From an uncultured Aquimarina sp. (GTDB taxonomy: Bacteria; Bacteroidota; Bacteroidia; Flavobacteriales; Flavobacteriaceae): a stretch of 64,000 bases of DNA. Position numbers and translations under genes: made by a program. The first letter of the stretch is position 1; the number at the start of each line of letters is the position of its first letter. The stretch lies in the NCBI GenBank assembly GCA_947500505.1, contig CANMSL010000016.1, forward strand, positions 37,556 to 101,555. The letters run 5' to 3'. Below, piece by piece: positions 52,579 to 59,941 of the stretch. The notes under the pieces were generated by a model, which ran no database searches, was not told the DNA's origin, and saw nothing but the letters and a program-made list of their open reading frames with translations.

Positions 52579-53142
52579 ATGAAAAAATTAAGCTTAATAT
52601 TCATTCTTTTGGTAACTTTTGGAACGACTCAGGCACAGATCGAAGTGGGAGATGCTACCTTACCCGATGCCGTAACTTTTAATGGAGAAAACCTTATAAT
52701 CAATGGTGCCGGAATGAGGGAAAAATTCTTTTTCGACATATATGCCGGAGGATTGTATCTTAAGAAAAAAAGTACCAGTGCTGGTTCAATTGCTGCAGCA
52801 GATGAAACAATGGCGATTAAACTACATATTGTATCCGGTATGATGTCCAGAAGCAAAATGGAATCGGCATTAAGAGACGGATTTAAAAAATCTACAAAAG
52901 GTAATACAACTTCTTTGGATAAAAGAATAGATACATTTGTTGGATTCATTAAAGATGAAATAGAAGAAGGGCAGATTTATGATATAGTGTATGAAAAAGG
53001 TAAAGGTAGCGTGATCTATAAAGATGGAGTAGAAAAAGGATATGTAGAGGGATTAGACTTTAAAAAAGCCTTATTTAATATATGGATAGGGGATAATCCG
53101 GCTGATAAAGGACTGAAAAGTGAAATGCTAGGTGATTTTTAG
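52579..53142 (+). CDS. Chalcone isomerase-like family secreted protein, copy 1
   Basis: A 187-residue protein with a signal peptide (MKKLSLIFILLVTFGTTQA, cleavage near residue 19) and one chalcone-isomerase-like (CHI/FAP) domain: LIINGAGMREKFFFDIYAGGLYL, DETMAIKLHIVSGMM, GNTTSLDKRIDTFVGF and FKKALFNIWIGDNPAD. Bacterial CHI-like proteins of this type are not flavonoid enzymes; related plant FAPs bind fatty acids, so ligand or lipid binding is the best inference. First of three tandem paralogues. Confidence 0.87.
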   Translation: MKKLSLIFILLVTFGTTQAQIEVGDATLPDAVTFNGENLIINGAGMREKFFFDIYAGGLYLKKKSTSAGSIAAADETMAIKLHIVSGMMSRSKMESALRDGFKKSTKGNTTSLDKRIDTFVGFIKDEIEEGQIYDIVYEKGKGSVIYKDGVEKGYVEGLDFKKALFNIWIGDNPADKGLKSEMLGDF

Positions 53143-53197
53143 GATAAAAAGCATTTTTTCGCGTTGAAACACACAATTTAACATTTTTTTTGTCCTG

Positions 53198-53232
53198 TTG
53201 CTATGCATGCATAACAAATTTTAGTATTTTTG
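53198..53232 (+). promoter_or_regulatory. Promoter-like site before chalcone-isomerase-like copy 2
   Basis: TATTTTTG (53225-53232) matches TAnnTTTG; the nearest TTG (53198-53200) is 24 bases upstream, a little longer than usual. It lies 52 bases before the ATG at 53285 and argues for that start over an earlier ATG. Confidence 0.45.
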
Positions 53233-53284
53233 CCGCAAAATGATAAATAAAACTTTAACATACCCCAATAAAACTTTAATAAAA

Positions 53285-53848
53285 ATGAAAAAAATTACTT
53301 TACTAATTGTAGCGCTCATTTCTTTAAACAGCGCTACAGCACAAATCAGAGTAGGTAAAGCTGTATTACCTTATGAAGAAAATTTTGGGGGGACAGATCT
53401 TAAGTTGAATGGGGCAGGAATGCGCGAAATGCTATGGATAGATTTATATGCAGGAGGACTTTATTTGCAAACTAAGAGTAAAGATCCAAGAGCAATACTG
53501 GATGCTAATGAGACTATGGCTATAAAACTGAATATTGTGTCAGGTTTTGTAACACAAAAGAAAATGATCAAAGCGGTACAGGATGGTTTTAATAAAGCAA
53601 CCTTTGGTAATACTAAACCGTTAGATGATAGAATCAATAAGTTTATTAAGTTTTTTAATGAACCTATTGTTAAAAATGACATTTTTGATATCGTATATAT
53701 AAAAGATAAAGGGGTACAGGCTTTTAAGAATGGAAAAGAGCTCGGTATTATTGAAGGAAGAGACTTTAAATACGCTTTGTTCAAGATTTGGCTAGGTGAT
53801 GAACCTGCCAGTGAAGGAATCAAAAATGGAATGCTTGGAATCCAGTAA
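53285..53848 (+). CDS. Chalcone isomerase-like family secreted protein, copy 2
   Basis: A 187-residue paralogue started at the ATG at 53285, which opens a signal peptide (MKKITLLIVALISLNSATAQ) and matches the length of its sisters; an upstream in-frame ATG adds 15 non-signal residues. The domain repeats the family blocks LKLNGAGMREMLWIDLYAGGLYL, NETMAIKLNIVSGFV, FNKATFGNTKPLDDRI and FKYALFKIWLGDEPASEG. Most similar by eye to copy 3. A terminator follows. Confidence 0.87.
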   Translation: MKKITLLIVALISLNSATAQIRVGKAVLPYEENFGGTDLKLNGAGMREMLWIDLYAGGLYLQTKSKDPRAILDANETMAIKLNIVSGFVTQKKMIKAVQDGFNKATFGNTKPLDDRINKFIKFFNEPIVKNDIFDIVYIKDKGVQAFKNGKELGIIEGRDFKYALFKIWLGDEPASEGIKNGMLGIQ

Positions 53849-53875
53849 TTCATCTTTAAGAAGAAAATCAAATAT

Positions 53876-53907
53876 AAAAAGCTATCTGATTCCGGATAGC
53901 TTTTTTG
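53876..53907 (+). terminator. Intrinsic terminator after chalcone-isomerase-like copy 2
   Basis: Arms AAAAAGCTATC and GATAGCTTTTTT with a short loop, followed by GTTTT, lie 27 bases past the stop. The T-run is part of the right arm. Confidence 0.8.
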
Positions 53908-53958
53908 TTTTCGCCATATTTTTTATATTGAACCTTCAAGTTTAAAACCCATGCTAAT

Positions 53959-54387
53959 ATGAATATATCTAAAATTCTTAGTGTACTACTAATTTTCATT
54001 ATCAGTTATGCTAATGCACAAAGTGAAATTATTGGAAAATGGAAAACTATTGATGATAATACAGGCGAGGCTAAGTCGATAGTAGAAATTTATAAAAAAG
54101 ATAATAAAATCTATGGAAAGATTGATCGAATATTGAAAGAATCAGACCGAAATAAACTATGTAAGGAATGCGAAGGTGATGATTATAATAAACCTATAGA
54201 AGGAATGGTTATTCTTAAGGGCTTGCAAAAAGATGGTGATGAATATGAAGATGGTACCATCTTGGATCCTGAAAATGGTAAGATCTATAGATGTAAAATT
54301 TGGGTTGATGAGGATGACCCGAATACACTAAATGTTAGAGGATATATTGCATTTTTATTTCGAACTCAGAAATGGATTAAGGTATAA
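53959..54387 (+). CDS. DUF2147 domain-containing secreted protein
   Basis: A 142-residue protein with a signal peptide (MNISKILSVLLIFIISYANAQ) and one DUF2147 domain: IIGKWKTIDDNTGEAKSIVEIYK, a KIYGKIDRIL segment, a LCKECEG cysteine pair, DGTILDPENGKIYRCKIWVD and LNVRGYIAFLFRTQKWIKV. DUF2147 proteins are periplasmic, lipocalin- or beta-barrel-like, and of unknown ligand. It lies between copies 2 and 3 of the chalcone-isomerase-like proteins, which may indicate a shared pathway. Confidence 0.87.
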   Translation: MNISKILSVLLIFIISYANAQSEIIGKWKTIDDNTGEAKSIVEIYKKDNKIYGKIDRILKESDRNKLCKECEGDDYNKPIEGMVILKGLQKDGDEYEDGTILDPENGKIYRCKIWVDEDDPNTLNVRGYIAFLFRTQKWIKV

Positions 54388-54491
54388 TACTTTTATAAAA
54401 AATCTTTCATCAAGAAAATTTTAACACTTTTTATTGTTAGTTTTTTTCTAAATGCAGAACTAAGCTTTTGTAATTTTTAAAAAACTAAATC

Positions 54492-55058
54492 ATGAAAAAA
54501 ATAATTACTTTATCCGTTTTAATACTTCTAACATCTATAGCAACCTCTCAAATTAGAGTAGGAAATGCTGTGGTACCATACAAAGTTACTTTTGAAGGAG
54601 AAGAACTTACCCTAAATGGTGCCGGAGTTAGAAAAGTCTTAGGTGTTGAGACCTATTCGGGAGGGTTATATACTGTAAACAAATACTCTGATGACAGAAA
54701 AGTTTTAGATGCAGATGAGAGCATGGCCATTCGATTGGTTATCAATTCTAAAAAAGTGACAAATAAAAGAATGGTAAAAGTTTTTAGAAAAGGTTTTGAT
54801 GATGCTATGTTTGGTAACACTCAAAGTTTAGATGAACGTATTGATAAGTTTTTAGAACTGTTCGGAAGTAGTACACAGATTAATGATTTTTTTGATTTAG
54901 TTTATATCAAGGGTAAAGGAGTGAGAACCTATAAAAATGGTGAGGAAATCGGTTATATCGAGGGTAGGGACTTTAAATATGCGCTTTTTAAAATTTGGTT
55001 GGGTAACGAACCGGCTTGCCAATTAATCAAAGGTGGAATGCTAGGACATAATGGGTAG
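54492..55058 (+). CDS. Chalcone isomerase-like family secreted protein, copy 3
   Basis: A 188-residue paralogue with signal peptide MKKIITLSVLILLTSIATSQ. Family blocks recur (LTLNGAGVRKVLGVETYSGGLYT, DESMAIRLVINSKKV, MFGNTQSLDERIDKFLELF, FKYALFKIWLGNEPAC), but the otherwise constant NGAGMRE is NGAGVRK and YAGGLYL is YSGGLYT. This marks divergence at what may be the ligand pocket. Followed by a hairpin terminator and then the priA promoter. Confidence 0.87.
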   Translation: MKKIITLSVLILLTSIATSQIRVGNAVVPYKVTFEGEELTLNGAGVRKVLGVETYSGGLYTVNKYSDDRKVLDADESMAIRLVINSKKVTNKRMVKVFRKGFDDAMFGNTQSLDERIDKFLELFGSSTQINDFFDLVYIKGKGVRTYKNGEEIGYIEGRDFKYALFKIWLGNEPACQLIKGGMLGHNG

Positions 55059-55080
55059 ATAACCAATATTTATAAAATAA

Positions 55081-55112
55081 ACAAAAGCCTGATCAATCGA
55101 TCAGGCTTTTGT
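55081..55112. terminator. Hairpin terminator between copy 3 and priA
   Basis: ACAAAAGCCTGATC and GATCAGGCTTTTGT are a perfect 14-base stem around AATC, 22 bases past the stop of copy 3. The T-run lies within the arm. Confidence 0.75.
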
Positions 55113-55143
55113 TGTATAAAATAGTGCTAATAATGTATTTTTG
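55112..55143 (+). promoter_or_regulatory. Promoter of priA
   Basis: TTG (55112-55114), a 21-base spacer and TATTTTTG (55136-55143) match the Bacteroidota consensus, 19 bases before the priA ATG and directly after the preceding terminator. Confidence 0.65.
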
Positions 55144-55162
55144 CTTAGAATCAAACGTATAG

Positions 55163-57616
55163 ATGGCATATTTTATAGATGTAATTCTTCCTATTCCTCT
55201 TGATAAAGAGTTTACCTATAGTATCAATAAAGATGAAGCTTGTTTTCTAAAAGAGGGAATGCGGGTTGCCGTGCAATTCGGCAAAAGTAAAGTATATGCA
55301 GCTTTAGTTACTAGAGTACATCAAGAAGCTCCCCTAGTATATGAGTCCAAAGAGATCGAGCATATTTTAGACGAAAGTCCAATAGTCACTAAGTATCAAT
55401 TAGAACTTTGGTCCTGGATTGCTCATTATTACATGTGTACAAAAGGAGAAGTGATGCGGGCAGCTCTTCCGAGTGCTTTTTTGTTAGAAAGTGAAACCAT
55501 TATTCTTAGAAATGATAAAATCTCCGTTGATGAGAGCTTGTTAAGAGATGATGAATTTCTGTTGTATGAAGCACTCCAGCATCAAAGCTTACTTCGTATA
55601 CGGGAAGTTATGGATATTATTGGTAAAAAAAGTGTACTTCCTTTGATTAAGCGGTTAATCGAAAAACAGGTAATTACGGTTCAGGAAGAAATTTATGAGC
55701 AGTATAAACCAAAACTAGTTCGATATGTTAAACTTAAGTCAGAATTCACGAATGAAGAAAGTTTACAATCTTTATTAGATTCTCTGAAACGTGCTCCAAA
55801 ACAAAAAGATGTATTAATGCACCTGTTTATGTTACAAGCTAAAAGTAAGAATGCTATTAAAGTTAGTGAACTTATAAAAGCTGCAAGCGGTAGTTCGGCA
55901 GTTATTAAAATATTAGTAGATAAAAATATACTAGAAGAATATTACCAACAAACAGACAGAATTCAATTTGAAGGTGATTCTGTAAATACAACTAAAAACT
56001 TAAATACATATCAGGAACAAGCTTTAAAAGAAATAAAGGAAAATCTTTTGGATAAAGAAGTTTGTCTATTACACGGAGTTACATCTTCTGGAAAGACAGA
56101 AGTATATGTAAAATTGATTGAGGAACAAATTGGTTTTGGAAAACAAGTCTTGTATTTATTGCCCGAGATTGCGCTAACTACTCAACTAATTACAAGATTA
56201 CAAGAATATTTTGCAGAAAAATTAACCGTTTATCACTCTAAATATTCTGCTAACGAAAGAGTGGAAGCTTGGAATAATGTTAAAGATGCAAAACCAAAAG
56301 CTCAAATAGTTATTGGGGCAAGATCTTCAATATTTCTTCCATTTACCGATCTCGGGTTGATCATTATAGATGAAGAACACGAAAGTTCATTTAAGCAATA
56401 CGATCCGGCGCCTAGATATCACGCGCGTGATACAGCTGTGGTGTTGTCAAATATGTTTAAAGCAAAAGTTGTACTGGGATCGGCGACACCTGCGTTGGAG
56501 ACTTATCACAATGCTCAACAAGGAAAATATGGATTAGTAGAATTAACCAGGCGATATGGTAATGTTTTAATGCCTGATATTAATTTGGTCGATCTAAAAA
56601 CTAAATACAAAAGAAAAGAAATGACAGGGCATTTTAGTGATACGCTTTTAACTGCTATACAAGAAGCTCTGAGAGAAGGTGATCAGGTTATTTTATTTCA
56701 GAATAGAAGAGGATATTCTCCGGTCGTAGAGTGTAATACTTGTGGACACGCTCCTCAATGTCCTAATTGTGATGTGAGCCTTACCTATCACAATTATCGC
56801 AACCAGTTGCGATGTCATTATTGTGGGTATCATATAGCAATGTTGCAAAAATGTTTGGCGTGCGGTAGTTATGAGTTGACAACCAAAGGTTTTGGAACTG
56901 AGCAAATACAAAACGAGCTCGAAGAATTATTCCCTGATTATCATATCGGTAGAATGGATCAGGATACAACGAGAGGAAAGCATGGATACGAGAAAATTAT
57001 CAATAAGTTTGAAGAAGGGGAAATCGATATTCTGGTAGGAACACAAATGCTTACAAAGGGATTGGATTTTAGGAACGTCATTTTAGTAGGGATTATGAAT
57101 GCAGATAATCTTCTTAATTTTCCAGATTTTAGGGCAAACGAAAGAAGCTTTCAACTAATGCAACAAGTGGCAGGTAGGGCAGGAAGAACCAGTAAGAGAG
57201 GAAAAGTGTTGATCCAGACTTATAATCCTTTTCACCAAATTTTACAGCAAGTATCGATTAACGACTATACGGGTATGTATAAAGATCAAATAGAGGAACG
57301 ATATCAGTATAAATACCCGCCTTTTTATAGAATTATCAAAATTACAGGACGTCACAAGGACTATAACAAAGTCAATGAAGCTACTATGTGGCTAGCAAAA
57401 TCTTTGGTAATGATTTTTAAAGAAAATGTTTTGGGACCTGAGTTTCCTCCAATTTCAAGAATAAGAAATCAGTACAATAAGAATATTTTAATAAAGATAC
57501 CACAAGGACAATCATTAACAAAAACAAAAGAAGCTATCAAAAAAACACAAAACTCTTTTAAAAGTATTAAGGGATTTTCGGGAGTCAGAATCATCATTAA
57601 TGTAGATAATTATTAA
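55163..57616 (+). CDS. priA: Primosomal replication restart helicase PriA
   Basis: An 817-residue SF2 helicase that reloads the replisome at stalled forks. N-terminal 3'-DNA-binding domain (FIDVILPIPLDKEFTYSI), Walker A LLHGVTSSGKTEVY near 310, DEEHESSFKQ (motif II), the GSATPALE block, and a zinc-binding insertion with paired cysteines CNTCGHAPQCPNCDVSL and CHYCGYHIAMLQKCLACGS. The last motifs are GTQMLTKGLDF and QVAGRAGRTSKRGKVLIQT. Full length. Confidence 0.96.
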   Translation: MAYFIDVILPIPLDKEFTYSINKDEACFLKEGMRVAVQFGKSKVYAALVTRVHQEAPLVYESKEIEHILDESPIVTKYQLELWSWIAHYYMCTKGEVMRAALPSAFLLESETIILRNDKISVDESLLRDDEFLLYEALQHQSLLRIREVMDIIGKKSVLPLIKRLIEKQVITVQEEIYEQYKPKLVRYVKLKSEFTNEESLQSLLDSLKRAPKQKDVLMHLFMLQAKSKNAIKVSELIKAASGSSAVIKILVDKNILEEYYQQTDRIQFEGDSVNTTKNLNTYQEQALKEIKENLLDKEVCLLHGVTSSGKTEVYVKLIEEQIGFGKQVLYLLPEIALTTQLITRLQEYFAEKLTVYHSKYSANERVEAWNNVKDAKPKAQIVIGARSSIFLPFTDLGLIIIDEEHESSFKQYDPAPRYHARDTAVVLSNMFKAKVVLGSATPALETYHNAQQGKYGLVELTRRYGNVLMPDINLVDLKTKYKRKEMTGHFSDTLLTAIQEALREGDQVILFQNRRGYSPVVECNTCGHAPQCPNCDVSLTYHNYRNQLRCHYCGYHIAMLQKCLACGSYELTTKGFGTEQIQNELEELFPDYHIGRMDQDTTRGKHGYEKIINKFEEGEIDILVGTQMLTKGLDFRNVILVGIMNADNLLNFPDFRANERSFQLMQQVAGRAGRTSKRGKVLIQTYNPFHQILQQVSINDYTGMYKDQIEERYQYKYPPFYRIIKITGRHKDYNKVNEATMWLAKSLVMIFKENVLGPEFPPISRIRNQYNKNILIKIPQGQSLTKTKEAIKKTQNSFKSIKGFSGVRIIINVDNY

Positions 57617-57676
57617 TGAAATTCAATTTTGAAAACTGGGATAATCTGTATTTAAAATGATACGTAAAACCTATAG

Positions 57677-57790
57677 ATTTATGACAAGCTGACTAATTCT
57701 GATAAATGCTTGATATATGTTGGATACGCCTTCTTTAAATATACTCGTATAAAAGAACACAAGGAAGTTCCAGAGTTTTTTCAAAAATAA
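57677..57790 (+). pseudogene. Possible C-terminal relic of an unidentified gene
   Basis: A 37-codon open stretch between stops reads IYDKLTNSDKCLIYVGYAFF and then KYTRIKEHKEVPEFFQK before TAA. It reads like a genuine protein end but has no start and no upstream body. The parent family is not recognised. Confidence 0.3.
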
Positions 57791-57794
57791 AAAA

Positions 57795-57830
57795 TCCCAC
57801 TTCATAAGAGAGGTGGGATATATTTTTTTG
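57795..57830. terminator. Bidirectional terminator before the LytTR gene
   Basis: TCCCACTTC and GAGGTGGGA form a nine-pair stem with one G-T pair and a six-base loop. Both flanks are T-rich when read outward (TATATTTTTTT on plus, TTTTTATTTTT on minus), so it can end both the relic side and the LytTR gene. Confidence 0.75.
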
Positions 57831-57848
57831 TAGTAATAATATAATTCT

Positions 57849-58562
57849 TTATCCGCTCAACGCTTCAATTAAAGAATGTTTTTTATGTCTGCTTAACGGA
57901 ATCTTTTCGTCAGCAATTTCTATGTTTCGACTATTGTAGCGTTCTACTTTGTCAAGATTAACTATATATGATTTATGAATTCTTAAAAAGCGATCACTAG
58001 GCAATTCTGCTTCAAAAGATTTCATGGTTGCCAATACCACGATCGGATCACCATCTTCCATTATAAGTTTTACATAATCACCCAAAGCTTCTACATATTT
58101 TAATTGGCTTAAAAATATCTTACGTTTTTTTAGATTACTTTTCACAAATATATAGTCATCGTCTTCTAAAGAGGCTTGCTCAGAATTCAAACGAGACATA
58201 CTTAATGCTTTCTCTACAGCAGCATTAAATCGATCTTTTTTAAGAGGTTTTCTTAAATAATCAATTGCATCATAGTCGAAAGCCTTAAAAGCATATTTGG
58301 TTTTTCCGGTAACAAAGATGATATGTGGTTTATTTTCCAGATCATCCAAAAGATCAAATCCTGTTAGGATAGGCATTTCAATATCTAGAAATAATAAATC
58401 TACCGGAGTATCTAACAGACCGTTTTTTGTCTCAATAGCATTGTTCCATTCTGCCACTAATTCTAAGGACGAATGTTCATCTATTAATTTAACAATAGCC
58501 AGTCTTTGCAGACGGGAATCGTCTACCACTGCGCATTTTAATTGAGATTGTTCCACTTGCAT
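57849..58562 (-). CDS. LytTR family response regulator
   Basis: A 237-residue regulator: receiver domain with acidic pair VVDDSRLQR (Asp14, Asp15), phosphoacceptor Asp60 in LLFLDIEMPILTG, VTGK and YLRKPL (Lys) motifs. A C-terminal LytTR DNA-binding domain follows from about 140 (FVKSNLKKRKIFLSQLKYVEALGDYVKLIMEDG, then FLRIHKSYIVNLDKVERYN). No partner histidine kinase is adjacent, so it is an orphan here. It is divergent from the ribosomal protein operon. Confidence 0.93.
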   Translation of the reverse strand: MQVEQSQLKCAVVDDSRLQRLAIVKLIDEHSSLELVAEWNNAIETKNGLLDTPVDLLFLDIEMPILTGFDLLDDLENKPHIIFVTGKTKYAFKAFDYDAIDYLRKPLKKDRFNAAVEKALSMSRLNSEQASLEDDDYIFVKSNLKKRKIFLSQLKYVEALGDYVKLIMEDGDPIVVLATMKSFEAELPSDRFLRIHKSYIVNLDKVERYNSRNIEIADEKIPLSRHKKHSLIEALSG

Positions 58563-58663
58563 AGGTTAATATTCTATACAATATTAATGAATATATATTA
58601 TTTCCACAAACATTTTACGCTTTTTATCGATAAAAGATGTGTTTCATCGAAGTGATTTATAAT

Positions 58664-58693
58664 TTGAAAATCAAAAAAATTATGTTACTTTTG
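58664..58693 (+). promoter_or_regulatory. Promoter of the rpsF-rpsR-rplI operon
   Basis: TTG (58664-58666), 19-base spacer and TACTTTTG (58686-58693) make a complete Bacteroidota promoter. It lies inside a longer open frame, which fixes the rpsF start at 58724. Confidence 0.8.
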
Positions 58694-58723
58694 CAGCCAA
58701 TTTTAATTAAAAATAGATTTTTT

Positions 58724-59062
58724 ATGAATCATTATGAAACTGTTTTCATCTTGAATCCCGTTTTATCTGAAGAACAGATAAAGGAAACAGTTAAGAAATA
58801 TGAAGACATTCTTGTTTCTAACGGTGCCAAGATGATATCCAAAGAAGACTGGGGGCTTAAGAAGCTTGCATATGCAATCCAGCATAAGAAAAGTGGTTTT
58901 TATCACTTATTTGAGTACACCGTACCAGGAGAAGCTATTAACACTGTAGAGGTTGAGTTTAGAAGAGACGAAAGAGTAATGCGTTACCTTACTGTCCGCT
59001 TAGATAAGCACGCCATCGCTTGGGCTGAAAAGAGAAGGAATAGAAACAAACAAAAAGCTTAA
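58724..59062 (+). CDS. rpsF: 30S ribosomal protein S6
   Basis: A 112-residue protein started at the ATG at 58724 (MNHYETVFILNPVLSEEQ), the canonical S6 N-terminus; a 29-codon upward extension would include the promoter and is rejected. Blocks: DWGLKKLAYAIQHKKSGFYHLFEY and FRRDERVMRYLTVRLDKHAIAWAEKRR. S6 binds 16S rRNA together with S18, whose gene follows by 2 bases. Standard operon with rpsR and rplI. Confidence 0.96.
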   Translation: MNHYETVFILNPVLSEEQIKETVKKYEDILVSNGAKMISKEDWGLKKLAYAIQHKKSGFYHLFEYTVPGEAINTVEVEFRRDERVMRYLTVRLDKHAIAWAEKRRNRNKQKA

Positions 59063-59064
59063 TT

Positions 59065-59361
59065 ATGTCATCGATAGAACAACAAGCTAAAGGAAAAAAA
59101 GATGGAGAGATCAGATATCTTACTCCATTAAATATAGATACTTCCAAAACTAAGAAGTATTGTCGTTTCAAAAAATCAGGAATTAAGTATATTGATTATA
59201 AAGATCCTGATTTCTTAATGGCATTCGTAAACGAACAGGGAAAATTATTACCTCGTCGTTTAACAGGAACTTCTTTAAAGTATCAGCGTAAAGTAAGTGT
59301 TGCCGTAAAAAGAGCTAGACATTTAGCACTAATGCCATACGTTGGAGATTTATTAAAATAA
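59065..59361 (+). CDS. rpsR: 30S ribosomal protein S18
   Basis: A 98-residue protein with the S18 core KYCRFKKSGIKYIDYKDPDFL, the LLPRRLTGTSLKYQRKVSVAVKRARHLALMPY block and an N-terminal extension. It forms a heterodimer with S6 on the small-subunit platform. It sits 2 bases after rpsF and 16 before rplI. Confidence 0.96.
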   Translation: MSSIEQQAKGKKDGEIRYLTPLNIDTSKTKKYCRFKKSGIKYIDYKDPDFLMAFVNEQGKLLPRRLTGTSLKYQRKVSVAVKRARHLALMPYVGDLLK

Positions 59362-59377
59362 AATTCGTCATAACATT

Positions 59378-59830
59378 ATGGAACTTATATTAAAAAAAGA
59401 CGTTGAGAATCTAGGATTTACAGACGATGTAGTAGAAGTGAAGAACGGTTATGGACGTAACTTTTTGATCCCTGGAGGTTATGCTGTACTAGCAACTCCG
59501 TCTGCTAAAAAAGTATTACAAGAAACGTTAAAGCAACGTGCTTTTAAAGAAAAGAAAGAAATCGAAGATGCTGAAAAAATAGCTAAGAAAATAGCTGGGT
59601 TGGAAATCAAGATCGCTGCTAAAACAGGATCTGGAGATAAATTATTCGGTTCTGTTTCTAGTGCTGATGTTGCTGAAGCTTTAGCAAAAGAAGGAGTAGA
59701 ATTAGAAAAGAAATTTATCACTGTACCTGGTGGAACTATCAAGCGCTTAGGTCAGTATGAAGCTTCGGTTCGCCTTCATAGAGCAGTAATTACTCCTTTG
59801 ACTTTCGAAGTTGTGGCTCAGGCTAAATAA
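59378..59830 (+). CDS. rplI: 50S ribosomal protein L9
   Basis: A 150-residue protein with the L9 N-terminus MELILKKDVENLGFTDDVVEVKNGYGRNFLIPGGYAVLAT, a central helix rich in Lys and Glu, and the C-terminal domain with GSGDKLFGSVSSADVAEALA. It binds 23S rRNA near the L1 stalk. Last gene of the operon, followed by a strong hairpin. Confidence 0.96.
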   Translation: MELILKKDVENLGFTDDVVEVKNGYGRNFLIPGGYAVLATPSAKKVLQETLKQRAFKEKKEIEDAEKIAKKIAGLEIKIAAKTGSGDKLFGSVSSADVAEALAKEGVELEKKFITVPGGTIKRLGQYEASVRLHRAVITPLTFEVVAQAK

Positions 59831-59876
59831 TTTGAATATCTGACAATCAGTTGATAACTGGTTTATAAGAATATTG

Positions 59877-59903
59877 AAAACCGCTCATTTGAGCGGTTTT
59901 TTT
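59877..59903 (+). terminator. Intrinsic terminator of the rpsF-rpsR-rplI operon
   Basis: AAAACCGCTC and GAGCGGTTTT form a perfect 10-base stem with a 4-base loop followed by TTT, 46 bases past the rplI stop. Confidence 0.85.
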
Positions 59904-59941
59904 GTTTATTTTCAGTATAATTTACACAAAAACATTGATCA

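Noticed and set aside
52579..55058. Flavonoid biosynthesis by true chalcone isomerases
   Set aside because: Signal peptides and bacterial context point to the CHI-like/FAP type, and no other flavonoid gene is present.
58637..58723. N-terminal extension of ribosomal protein S6
   Set aside because: It contains the operon promoter, and the ATG at 58724 gives the canonical S6 start.
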